Shown here piece after piece: positions 32,995 to 45,531 of a stretch of 64,000 bases of DNA; the stretch's first letter is position 1, and each line of letters begins with the position of its first letter. The translations under genes were made by a program, and so were the position numbers. The stretch is from Paralichthys olivaceus. Taxonomy: Eukaryota > Chordata > Actinopteri > Pleuronectiformes > Paralichthyidae. The notes under the pieces are model-generated. The model made no database searches. It was not told where the DNA came from and saw only the letters and a list, made by a program, of their open reading frames with translations. The DNA is taken from assembly GCF_024713975.1 (NCBI RefSeq), contig NC_091095.1, forward strand, positions 4,190,001-4,254,000. Direction: 5' to 3'.

Positions 32995-35900
32995 ATGAAC
33001 ACCGACTTGACCTTCTCCTCTCGTCGGTCTCCGGTGGTGTGTTCACGCGGCTGTGTCGCGTCCAGTCAGCCGCTGGCTTCAGCCGCAGGACTGGGTGAGT
33101 GGAACCACGCGGAGCCCGGAGGAGTGAGACCCAAACACAACACTTCAGGTTTTATAAGTCGGATAAATAAAGTTTAGTTTAATGATTTGACCACATGAGT
33201 TTACAACCCTGGTGCACACAGTTCCAGATCTCTCCCTTCAGGTCGAGCTGTCTGCATCGTCCTTCTCAGATATTTAAAAAATGAAATGTTGATATCTGGA
33301 ACTGTAGAAAGTCTTATTTTATCAGGGAAGTTTCCAAACTGTTCAACAGAACCTGAAACACTGAACATCTCGATCAGTAAGTTTGATCAAACCAAACACT
33401 GTGGCCTCTCAGTGGAGGACATGTTGTTATCATACTCATATTTTATTACAAACTGGAGATCCCAGATGTGGTCTTGTGAGAAACCTTTGGAATTAACATT
33501 ACAGAGCCCAGATTCACATAATCCAAGTTCAAGATATCTTTTAATTCAAGCTGTCCATTTTAGATATCTCCAATTAACTTTGAACTAGTAAAGATGATGC
33601 AGTAGATTTCTCAAACTGGAAACATTGACAGTCATTGTAATGTTTAGAGACGTAACATATCCCAACGCCTCAGGATCCCCAGGGACAGCTGGAACGTGAG
33701 GCTGGGGAGAGGGACGTCTGGAATACCTTGCTTGTCAGGCTACCTCTCAGACCTGAGCTCGGATAAGCAGATGGATGAATGGATATTCAGCAGCTGTTGT
33801 GTAATCCAACACACAAACCAACAGACTGGCCAAAACCTTAAGCTCGGAGACATAATGAAAGTCCAGATTATTTAAAAAAAACCAAAAAAAAACTTTTGTG
33901 GCATTTCCAGGAAATATTTGTCACGAGTTGTTCAAGATTTGTGCAGCTCGCAAACTCAACATGTGAAACATTTGAGTGTCACAAAACTGAGCATTTAAAA
34001 TAGTTAAATCTGGTGAATCTGTCATGTGTTTGCATCCAGATGTCCTGAAGCGTGGTGGCAATGCGGCCGATGCTGCAGTTGCCATAGCAGCAGCACTGGC
34101 GGTGACTGAGCCGTGCAGCACCGGCCTTGGTGGAGACGCCTTCTGCTTGTTCTTCAACGGAAACACCGGAGAGATCCGAGGAATTAACGGCAGGTGGCGT
34201 CTCTTCCCTCGCTGCTGCTGTTGTTGTTGTCGTCTTCTTGGTTCAGGATGATTAGCTGAGCCTCTCTCTGTGTCACGCAGTGGTCGTTCGCCCCGAGCTC
34301 TGACCCTGGAGTTCCTGGAAGGCCGCGGGTACACAGCAGAGGCCCCTCCTTCACCTTTTGACGTGCTTAATGTCACAGTTCCTGGGGCCCCTGCGTGTTG
34401 GTGTGACACCGTACAGATGTTTGGTAGTCACAAGGTTTGTCTGTCTGTAGAGCTGTTTGTGTTTATTTGTGTAACATGCAGCAGGGATTCTTTTCTTTCT
34501 CTGGAAAATCCGGGGAAGTTGCAAACTAGTTTCCGTCTCCATAGGCAGTACGAAACAATGATTCATACTTCCTGCTTCACAAGCTTTCCTGTGAGGTCAT
34601 AAGTGTGTGTTTCCTCTGCCTTTTTCCTCTAGCTGTCATTTCAGGAGGTGCTGAGCGGCGCGGTGGAGCTCGCAGAGGTGGGGTTTCCTGTCGCCAAGGT
34701 GACAGCTCACCACTGGGCGAAATGGGTGGCCGCTCTGAGAGATGATGGGAAGGAACTAGGTGGGGACCTCCTGATTGACAGTCATGCGCCAAAATGTGGC
34801 CAAGTATTCAGAAACCACGCCCTGGCCAAGACGCTAAAGGTAAAACAAAAATTAGAGCTCATCTTATTTCGACATGTTATGAGAGACAACTGTGCTCGCT
34901 GTACATCCTTCCAGAGGTTGTTTAGATTCTTCAAATATGACTTAAACTTCTGTATTGTATGACGATGAACCCAAAGGAATGCTGGGTAAAATACCTTGAC
35001 TCCACTAAGATATTGGACTGAAAAATAGTAAAAGTCTGACATGGAAAAGGTGATGGGGGAGGGGGAGTGGGAGTGTGAGATTGTTTATTCTGTGTTCACT
35101 CTGTTGTTTCAGTGACACATCAATCAAACCTTACCTCACCTGTGTGTTTGTGTATTTGTCTGCTTATGATTCACCATCAAACCCTGCACTGTTTAGTCAG
35201 TCTTCAATACGCCCATGAAAACGACACCACACTCACACACTCACACACTCACACACTCACACATTCCTACATTCCTCAGCAATGACAATATCAACAGTGA
35301 CAACAGAGATAATCCAATCGTTTGTAAATCGCAATTCATGCATGAAACGCAACACAAACTGCTTATTTAAAGAGCATTTAACAAAATAAACAAATGTCCT
35401 TTGTTAAATCATTTTTAAAGACAAGTCCACTTCCTTGTGATGAAAAATCACACATTCACACTCTCTTTGTGTGGACGCAATAGTGGACACGTCATTGGCA
35501 TAATTTTGAAACTCTGGACTTTAGTGGGCTTTTCTCACTGTGGTTAAAACATGTAGATGGACAGAAAGGATGCAATGAGATGGGTTAACTGTTTGAACAG
35601 TAAATTGATGGGTTGATGGATTGAACAGTAAATTGATGGGTTGAGTGATTGTAATACTGACGGACTGATGCATCAACAGGAGCTGGGTGAACGGGGAAAA
35701 CCGGCGTTCTACCAGGGCAGAGTGGCCCAAGCCATCGCTTATGTCATCAGCCAACACGGAGGAGTCATGACCCTGGAAGATCTCAGCGCCCATGACAGTG
35801 AGGTCATCACGCCCATAAGCACAGAGTACAAGGTTTGGTCTGCAATCATAGACGCTTATGGTATCAGTACTTTAATAACTTAGTCAGCAGGGTGTATGAC

Positions 35901-38900
35901 TCCATTGTGTGTTCAGGGCGTGCGTCTGTGGGAGCCCCCACCTAACAGTCAGGGACCGGCTGCCCTGCTGCTGCTCAACATCCTGGAGAACTTCCCTCTC
36001 AAAGGTAACAACACGGACACACAGCACCGCTGTGAAATTCAAGCAATGGTTCACTAAAGTCTCCCAAATCTTGTTTTATAACAACCCAGATACTTCCAGT
36101 GTAATGAGATTGAGATTCTGAGCTTTTCACCTGATTAAGTGGAGGTGATTGGACCCTGTAACGTAAGAAATCCCTAAAAATTGAGCTTTCTTTAAGAAGC
36201 ACAAGTTGCTGACAACAAAACTGACTCTGTCTCTGTTTAAACTCTTTGAGAAGACTTTATAATTCTCTGTGTCACGTTTCATTTGATGAGACATTTGTAT
36301 ATCTAGCATTTGTATTATCTCTATAAACCAATGTGTCTGTGTGTGTTTGTGTTTGTGTTTGTAGCTATGGGCCATAACAGCTCCGACTACATCCATGTGT
36401 TGGTGGAGGCTGTGCGTCTGGCACTAACAGATGCTCTGCGTTACCTTGGTGATCCAGACCATGTGACCGTCCCTCTGGAAACCTTACTGGACAAGAGCTA
36501 CAGCCGTCAGCGAGCGCAGCTCATTAGCATGGACAGGTGTGGTTCTGTGTGTGTGTGTCTGTTAGTACCAGTGTGTACCAGCCATGCTTTGTTGACTTTA
36601 GATAGGACTGTACACTTTTACAACCCCACAACCTTTATGTCCATCCCTTCAAGCCTCATCCCTCCTCCTGTGTGTGTGTGGGTGTGGGTGAGAGAGGGTG
36701 TGTGCTTATATTTTGCTTGCAATTTTTAGTCCCTGGTCACAGCTGTAGACTTTGAACCTTAGGTATTTATTAGTTGTTAAACAAACTCATTACAAACATA
36801 AAACACTCTGTGATCATGATTAATTAACATAATATGTTGCGTCATAGTTTGTGTTCCAACCTTTGAATTAGCAAGGATGAGTCACAAATACTAATCATAC
36901 ACCTCCGATTCCCTCTCCCTACTAAAATCTTCCCCTGCAACCTCCGATAACTACAGGCCCTTTTACAAACTGCCGTTCCTTTCTAAGATTCTAGAAAAGC
37001 TTGTTGCCAAACAATTTCTCCAGATGGAAAAGGGAAACAATATCTTTGATAGATTTTAATCTGGCTTCCATCAAAAACACTGAGACCTCATTGCTCTCGA
37101 AATACATTCTACAAACACACGGACAGATTTTGGAATTAGTAGATCCCCTTGAGGATCCACCCTTGGCTCTACTCTGTTCTATAGAGTAGATGTCCTCTGA
37201 CTAAGTCATTGATGTATGTTACCATCGGTATGCTGATGACACACAACTTCACTGTTAAACCTGAAAACCCTCATTAACTGTTCCACCTTTCATGATTGTC
37301 TAGTTTTATGACTAATTGCATGTCTCATAATGTCCTCTCTCAAATCTAATAGGACAGATGTACTTGTATTCAGCCCTGATTATTTTATTTTGGCTCCCTT
37401 GCCCTCGATCTCAAGACCCCCTCTAAAGATCTTGGTGTTCTTTTCAACCTGCGTTTGAACCTCACATCACTGAGCCTGTTCAGTGCCTCTTTCAACCAAA
37501 CCAGTTCCAGCTGACGGAAGCATTGAGCTTCTAGTATATATCCCAATCAGCAATGGAAATGTTAGTCTTTGTAGTTTTGCTGTTCTGTTATTATGAATTG
37601 AAGATGTAGATACTATTTTCTATTGAGGAACAACGTCTGATACACCCTCACATTGTGACTAAAGATGAGTCTGAGACAATCATTACCTGCAGCCATTCTC
37701 TGGAAAATTAGTGTTGGACACGCCCACTTTACCTTCTATTGTTGAGCCTAATTGAAGAAGTCACGTCTCTCTTGACATCTCTCACTTCTTCTGAACCGGT
37801 GAGATTTCAGCTCTTCCTCCGAGGAACAATTATTTGTCATCATCATATCATCATGTGCGACGTCACGAACGCTGATAGACTGTCTCACCTCGCTGTCTGC
37901 AAAATTAGCAAGTTTCACCGGATGTCCTACGTTGCCATGACTGCGAATCAGAGCCGGAGCGATTCAAACCCCCGTCTTCTGCAGATGTTTGACCTGAGAG
38001 AAAGATTATTGTATCTATTCCCACTACAGCCAGATGTTAACGGGTGTTAGTTGGTTTTTTGACCAGAGATGGGCTGTACCAGCCTGGCCCCTGATGACGT
38101 AACCAAGAGGCCTGGTTTCTGTTCCCCCGTTTCTATCCATATTTGCCTTGTCATTGTTTAATTTGACTGCATGCGTGATTAATGTGCATGGGTGTATGCT
38201 TGCTGGCATGCAGTTATCCTTGTTTTTAAGTCGGTTTTAAAAAGTACTGTATTATTATGATCATCATTATTATTATCCACTCCTCACTCATTAACACAAA
38301 CAACAAAATATCCTTGTCTACGCAGTTTCTGTTTACATTCACATAACAAACCAGTTAACTGAGAGAGAGCAGCAAATTAGATATCATGCTCACATGCCCT
38401 GAAATAAGATGGTTACTTTAAAACCCGGGTTTACATTCAGCCGGTCGCTCTGCGAACGCTCTACAATGTTTTAAAATCAATAGCAGACAGCGGCAAATGG
38501 TTTATTACGTTCACTTTGGACTCAAGGAAAAACTGTTCAAGGTCCCTGTGAACTCACAAATCACATATTTGCCTTGTGAACGTGATATCTCAGAAAAAAA
38601 CCACCAGGGAATCTTTTCAAATTTAGTAAAAACATTCACTGGTCACTTGGAGTCAAAGGTCACAGAGACCACAGATTATTGGAAGGACTTTTATTACATC
38701 TGACACAAACATTCACTTGAATTCAAAGAAGAACTGATAAGAAAAAGTTTAGCTAAAGTCAAATGTTTACTGTGACCCACCAGAAGACAGGATATTGTAT
38801 ATCTTTGATTATAATCTAACATGCTATTATAGTGATTTATAGATTCTTTACTTTCGTTTTATGTCAACAATCACATATTATAAATCTGATAATTACTGGA

Positions 38901-41900
38901 ATTAATGTTCCCTGGAATTGCTGTGATTGTTTTGAGGCGTACAATCGCAGGACGTGAATTTCACGTGTGAGCCGGTATCTTTTTTTCCTGGACTGATGCC
39001 AATGTGGAATGGAGAACAGGCTCTGTGACACCAACAATTTAAAAATGTAAATGTTATATTAGACTTCCTTCATGTTGACAGACAATGACTTTTATTTAGC
39101 TATTTTAGAACATTCATTAACATTTATTTTATTCACCTTCGTATCATGTCGAGCCACAAAACACCTTTTTAAATGAGCCCCTCATTCAATCAACAAAACA
39201 AAAGATAATACCGTTAGTTTTCTGTTGGAGAGGAAAATAAAGTCTTTTATAACATCCTATATAACATTTTAATATATAACCTTAAATTCTGGTCTGATAT
39301 TTCCCTTTTCTCATATATTTCATAGTAACAATACGACCTCTGGGTTTCTCACCATTAATAATTTGTGTTTTTATCAGCTTGTGTGTGTGTGTGTGTGTGT
39401 GTCTGTGTGTGTTTTGTGTGTGTGTGTGTGTGTTTTGTGTGTGTGTGGGTGTGTGTGTTTTGTGTGTGTGTGTGTGTTTTGTAGGGCCATGGAGGGATTG
39501 GAGCCGGGCCTGATGACAGGAAGTGACACAGTCTATTTCTGTGTGATGGACAGTGAAGGGAACGCCTGCTCATTCGTTAACAGCACCTACATGGGCTTTG
39601 GGACTGGGCTCGTCCCAAAGGATTGTGGATTCTCACTACAGGTTTGAATGGTTAGAGAGGCTGTGTGTGTGTTTTACATGTTTTAGGAATGAATGGTGTG
39701 TTGGTGTGTTGTGTTTAATATGACACCACGAACAGTAACATTATTTATATTGTTATATTCTTTGTAGAACCAACGTAGAATTTCCAGACTGGTTCTCAAA
39801 AAAGACATTTAAACAATAAATTGTATGACTGAAGGAAAAGGTTGATTCACCGTTACGATGTATGAAAACTCTTTCTGGCTCTTTGCAGAATCGCGGTGCC
39901 AGTTTTTCTCTGCGTCGTGACCATGTCAACTGTGTCGCCGGGGGGAAACGGCCGTACCACACCATAATAGCTGCGCTCCTCACTGCCTCTGCAGCCGAAT
40001 CACAAAAAACACAACTCCTCGCTGCACTCGGGGTGATGGGGGCTTTGATGCAAACACAAGGACACGTCCAGGTACAGAGCGTCAGTTTGTTTTGTTTGTT
40101 TATGTTACTGATAAGTCAGAAGAGGAATACTAGTTATTGTGGGATTCAGCTTTTCTGTGTCTAATTCAGTATTTACGTCGGTACCTTGGTTATTCCTGGT
40201 TCAACCTTATGTTTGATGTTTCATGTGTTAAAAACTGACACGGATGTTGTGTTCAGGTGTTGCTCAACATGCTGGAGTTCGGGATGGATCCTCAACAAGC
40301 TCTGGACGCACCGAGAGTCCACGTAGAATATCACAGAAAAAGTAAAGACAATCCCGGCCAGCACACACCAACACACTCTAAACAGATTTGAGCAGATTTT
40401 CACTGTGTGACCTGCAGCTGCACATCACGTCCTGGTCAATGATTCATTAATATGTGAGTTTAGTCAAAATGGTGCAGGTTGGTTCACTTCCTCTTGTGAA
40501 CTTCCTCCAAACTTTATTTCATTAGGTTATTATACAGCAAACTGTATTTCCTCTATTGGTGCTTGTATAAATACATTATACATAAACACATTACACATAA
40601 ATACACACATTAATTAAAGAAAAGGATGATACGTGTGTGATGTTCAGTGGTAAATGGATGTTTCATTTTGTTAAAGATAAAATAAAATAAATTACACCAA
40701 CGTGTTAAAGAAGATGAAATAATATAAAACGTGACAGAACAAGGAAAAAAATAAAATAATATATATATATATAACTAAATAAAGGATTTAGTGAGGTACA
40801 GTTAAATTATAAAATCTGATCTCTTATGAACATATCATATAATAGAGCTGTGTCCCATGTTTTATGTGTCATCAATTATTCTGTGTCCACAGCTGACGAG
40901 TGGTTGGTTCATCTGGAGGACGGGGTCGACCAGGACGTAGCTGACGAGCTGAAAAGACGAGGCCAAAAAGTCGAGTGGCCAGTCACAGGTACTTCATTGT
41001 ATTATGTGTATAAGGCAACAGCTTTCTATGCTTGCATAGAAATATCCTCCGCCCAGGAGATTGTGTTTTTATTTCCTGTCTGTTTGTTTGTCGAGCAGGA
41101 AAACATTAAAACCACAGAATGGATATCCATGAAACCGGGTGGAAGGTTAGGACATGAGCCAAGAAAGAGCCAGCTCAAAAAAAATCTATTTCACAATGTT
41201 CTCTCTATTTCACAGCTCCCTGATTTGCTTCCATGCCAAAATCAATATGTTGTATTAAAGCCCAGGTACCATCCTTCCAGCAAGTTTTGTGGAAATCTAT
41301 TCTGAAGATTTTGTGTTTTTCTTGTGTGTGTCTGCTGACAAACAAACGTGACCTCCCTGTTACATGTAATTATGAGTTTTCCACGTGAGTAACTCAGAAG
41401 TTGATGTGTCACAGATGAGACCATGGCTGAAACAAGGAGGACAGATATTATTGGCTCCTCCTCCCTGTCCTGTGATAGTTCTGGGTGGCTCAAGTTGCTC
41501 TTTGGCTTTTTGGGTATTTGCCGTCAGCTGAAAATTCCCAGAGCAACCTCTTTTTTAGCCGTTTCCAGATGTGAACTTTGTCTTTCACATATAAAGAACT
41601 TATCCGATGAGACACATTCACAACAAATGGGAAATCTCTGTTTTCCCTCCCTTTGCCTGGTTCAGACGAGGATCACATGTTTTTGTTTACAGCACATTGA
41701 CACCAGAATCAGCTGTTAAATCTCATTTTAAAACATCGTCAATGAGTCGACTGGATCAGGGTGAATCCTCCAGATAATCTCCTTCTTACATGGGCTCATT
41801 CGGACATTGTTCCAAGTTTTTACATGGGGGCTGGGAGGAAAAACCAGAGAGCGCGTCCACAGCAGCTGACTCGGATATTTGTATTCTTCAGTCCGGAAAC

Positions 41901-42979
41901 TTTCAGGAGATTGTCGGGAAGTCAGTCGGGAAGCAGCTTTTGAGGAACGAAGCATGTCACTTAGAGGCTGAACTAGAATTCTGGGCCATGCAAAGGAGGA
42001 AATGGCATCAAAACAGGAATGTATCAGTATCAGTAAATCACCATGTATCACTGGTGAATCACACAAGTTCCTCATTGCTCACTTATTATTACTGCAGTCG
42101 TTTTAATCTTTACGTTTTATCATCACGTCCTGCAACCATAGAACATGTTATGACACGTGTCACAGCGTGACTCCCAAAGCACGTTACATGTAAACACAAT
42201 AACTCTGGAACAATACTGACTTCACACGTGCTTTAGTCTGATCTCTGGGTTTTACGTGTGTTCTGTTTTATTCTGACTCTGCTTGTATTTATATATACAA
42301 CTTTTTTATTTAGTTTCATGCCAATCGTGACTCGGACTCCTTGACCTTCCTAGTTAAATAAATGATAAATGAATTAATTAATTGACAAATGAAGCTACTT
42401 CTTATTCATTTTATTATTTGAGGACACTGTTTCCCAAAACAATATAAAGTAAACCTTGGAGAAAACAATTTTAATTTTATATCTAATATGTTGGTATCAA
42501 TCATTCTTGTCAATCATTAATCTATTTGTCTCAATTAGAAAGAAACTAAATAACTCACGATAACATGTGTGTTCTTTGATGCAGGCTTTCATTCTTGTTA
42601 ATCTGGAAATCAAATCCAAAATCAAATGGGATCTTCTCGACCCATCACACATCCTTCCACAAGTTTTGTAAAAAATCCATGAATTTGTTTTTGTGGGATC
42701 TTTCTTACAAACAAACAAACAAACAAACAAACCGGGCGAACAGACAAAGTGACAGGTTCGTTTACTGTGTGTGCTAGTGACTCGTGCATAGAACATGAGT
42801 TTCTTTTCTGTTTCTCTTCATTGAAACACACAGGCCACAAGAGGTCTCAGTTTGGGCGGGGACAGATCATCACATTGGGGGATTGGTGGAATCCATCTGT
42901 CAATCAAGCCGAGTGTCCGACCAGGGTGCTGTGGGCGGGATCGGACCCCAGAGCTGACGGATGTGCTCAGGGATACTAG
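32995..42979 (+). CDS. YwrD-like glutathione hydrolase / gamma-glutamyltransferase
   Basis: Twelve exons (32995-33094, 34040-34193, 34281-34434, 34633-34839, 35680-35832, 35917-36004, 36365-36536, 39485-39641, 39889-40071, 40257-40341, 40893-40988, 42834-42979) join to 1,695 nt, 564 residues, with all phases consistent. It is an N-terminal nucleophile hydrolase that cuts itself into two subunits. Visible motifs are [60 protein letters not shown], and the cleavage/nucleophile site GSDTVYF with Thr358 (codon 39528-39530), then [10 protein letters not shown] and SLQNRGASF. There is no signal peptide or membrane anchor, unlike GGT1/GGT5, so the enzyme is probably cytosolic; it resembles Bacillus YwrD more than mammalian GGTs. 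Intron 7 is 2.9 kb and holds LINE debris. Substrate is not proven. Confidence 0.9.
33655..33785 (+). repeat. Teleost interspersed repeat tail in GGT-like intron 1
   Basis: The text caggatccccagggacagct, then ggctggggagagggacgtct, then gagctcggataagcagatgg followed by atgaatgga is the widely dispersed fish repeat ending in 'cggataagcgg...gatgga'. The copy is diverged. Confidence 0.55.
36890..37480 (+). repeat. Degenerate LINE reverse transcriptase (L2/Rex1-like clade)
   Basis: In intron 7 of the GGT-like gene, same strand. Recognisable pieces in several frames are [18 protein letters not shown], a SGFHQKH-like piece, the catalytic YADDTQLH at about 37218-37245, and DLGVLF near 37425. Frames are broken by many stops and indels, and no endonuclease part is seen, so it is an old 5'-truncated copy. 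Confidence 0.7.
38500..38790 (+). repeat. Teleost interspersed repeat in GGT-like intron 7
   Basis: Signature strings are tgccttgtgaacgtgatatc, cattcactggtcacttggag and tcaaaggtcacagagaccac. This is a sequence family common in fish genomes, here imperfectly repeated (cattcactt... ttcaaagaagaactgataag). No coding capacity. Confidence 0.5.
39380..39481 (+). repeat. (GT)n microsatellite abutting GGT-like exon 8
   Basis: Interrupted TG repeats run directly into the acceptor ttttgtag at 39484, so the polypyrimidine tract of exon 8 is made of GT repeat. Length change here could affect splicing of the exon that carries the nucleophile Thr. Confidence 0.85.
41060..41345. repeat. Teleost interspersed repeat in GGT-like intron 11
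   Basis: Strings ctgtctgtttgtttgtcgag, tccatgaaaccgggtggaag and ccaagaaagagccagctcaa, then an inverted-like copy ending tgctgacaaacaaacg, match the fish repeat with paired 'gtttgtttgtc' ends. Confidence 0.5.
42590..42745. repeat. Teleost interspersed repeat fragment with (CAAA)n
   Basis: Holds ccttccacaagttttgtaaa and a (acaa)n run, then 'gcgaacagacaaagtgacag'. Same type as the 41060-41345 repeat, in inverted orientation relative to its first half. It lies about 90 bases before the last GGT-like exon. Confidence 0.5.
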
Positions 42980-45162
42980 ACACATGTACTGACCCGCTCT
43001 CATCTCCTCTGACGGTTTGAGTTTCTTCCAGATCTTTATCACTGAGTAATGTTGACTCTGAGTCATGTTTCAGTAAATGAAATCAAACGAGAATGAAACA
43101 CGTCCTCTTCAGTGCAGTTAACAAGCAGACAAACTGTTCAAAAGGTTTTTTGCCTGGTCAGTCAGCTGATTGATGTTATTACCAAATGTAACTTGAGAAG
43201 GATTCAGGTTTATAAAACTCCTAGTGCCTCATTTCATCACGTTCCTTTTTAGACTGAAATCAATATTTGTTCTGTTTACCTCATTTATTTGACCAGATTT
43301 GTCCTCTGCAGGATATTGCTTTAGTTTATAAAATCAAACCCTGCACCACATTTCATAGCTTCATTTTAAGATTCAGGTTTTGACTTGTTCTTAACAGAAA
43401 CAGTGTTCGTCTCTCGGATTAGTTGCTGCTGATCTTGTGTTTGTCAGTTTCTTTATAGTTTTCACTGTATTTTATGATGAAACTAAGGTTAAATCCCGTA
43501 ATGTCATGATGTGAATAAGTGTCACATTCCTTTTTTTTTTAAATTTTCCTACACTTTAAAATGAAATGTACTGTATGTGTCTCTTTATGAAGAACTGATT
43601 CAACAGTCAGTATTTCAAATGACCTGTGGTGCTAAATTAAATGAAAATTACTCTTTTAAACATGTTTTGCAAATGAGGATGAAATGTTTATTTCCTCTGA
43701 AGCTATGCTTAGTTCTCACCATCATGAGTGCATCTCTGCTGGTGGAGCTGTAACAGTATTCAGTTCTGTACATAAGCACACGTTTGAGGTACTTGTACTT
43801 CTACTCCCCTATCTCTCAGAAGAAAATGTTGTACTTTTTTACTCCACTACATTTTTCTGACAGCTTTAATTACAGATGTCAGTTTAAACCACGTATCTCT
43901 AGATGTGTTGATGTTGAAAGTTTTTTTGATGAACTTGATGTGTTGAGAAAGTCACACAATAAAAGAAATTCCAAGTTATCCCTGGAGAAACATTACATAT
44001 CTTTATATTGATTCAATTCTCTCAGGCTTTCTCCAGATAACTGGCTAATTTACAAGTTTCATACTCAAACAGCCAAATCAATCTTTGCTCATCATCATCA
44101 TCCATATTTACAAAATCTCACAAAACACATACAGATTATTTCTTTATTCACAGAGAACAGAACAATGTTAGAATATCTAAAAATACAGTATTATCAACAG
44201 AAGAAAACTCTAAATTAAAAAAGACTGCACATGCGTGGCTTGTGTGGTAAACAGCTTTTAAGCCACTTAAATCCTCGGAGCAGGCCTCTCAGACGTGTTT
44301 CTACTGCCGAGCAAATCGCTCGATGTGGAGACGACGATGCTGGACTTTGTTTCAGCGTTGATCTGCTTACTGTTCCTGGTACCGGACGTTTACTTACCAC
44401 AAAGAACCATATGTTCTGTCGCCCAAAAACACTGGCTCTGTTTTACATGTTGCTACTTGTCCTTTTTTAATGCAGCTTGTTTGTGGTTAACTGCAGTTTA
44501 TCTGGATGTGCAGCATTCCGGCCGGATTAAATGTACTTTAAAACTGGGCCACGGCAACACACACTAACAGTGTCTGTGGTTTTCTGACATACAGTAGCAC
44601 ACGCTTGTGTCATGTTGTGACCCATTTACCTGCATACACCTGCTGAGCTGCTGTGTCATTCTGACCTACATAGAATGTTATCATAACGCAAATCTTTACG
44701 AGGGAATTTGGAAAATATAAGAAACAATTTGATTCTACTGCCTCGTTGTTCGATGACAAGCTTATACGTGAACTTCTGCCGTTTCTAAAAAAAAAAAAAG
44801 TGGAATTTGTTTGTCACCTTGAAATACGTTAATAGAGTTAAACGAAATCTCTACTACATTTAGGCAACTTCAATCTCAAATTTAGACGCATCATCTTTCA
44901 TAGTTTTGGAAATCTTTCGTTTTTGGACGGTCAATGTGTGAAATAAGAATTTTCCAGATTCACTTTCAGCAGTGGGACCTTGTTTCTTTATATTTTACAG
45001 ACTAATCACATTCACTGTACAAATGTGTTCTCCATGTAGGAAAGGGGATTAGCAAAGAATGCAGAGATTATGTATTAAACATGTAAATCTGTTGTTATGA
45101 CTTAGTAATTCTGAGGGAAATTCCTTCTTTAGGGAGCTGATTGAGGCCCTGCTGGCTGTGGG

Positions 45163-45231
<69 letters not shown>

Positions 45232-45326
45232 TGCTAGATTTTTTCCCCATAACTGTCAGCTTCCTTTCTGTGTCATCGTTGTGTCGTGTTACCCCCTTAG
45301 TAAAAGAAGCAGCATCTGTTCAGCAC

Positions 45327-45374
<48 letters not shown>

Positions 45375-45531
45375 ATTCAGCAGCAAACTCTCGTCATTGG
45401 TTTGCGTTTCCTGGCTCCACAGCTGCTCTGACCCTTCCCTCCCCTGCATCTCTTCCTTCGCGGGTCTCCTCTGCCCACTCCACTCCTCTGCTCTCTTGCC
45501 TGCGGTCGTGCGTGCGTCCTTTGGGGGAACA
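42980..45531. other. Intergenic region between GGT-like gene and TM4SF1/18-like gene
   Basis: No gene is seen. A repeat with the words gtacttgtacttctactccc and ttttttactccactacattt is at about 43770-43880, a common fish interspersed sequence. Two (CA)n tracts (about 45163-45225 and 45328-45374) lie in the likely promoter/5' UTR of the downstream gene. Confidence 0.55.
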
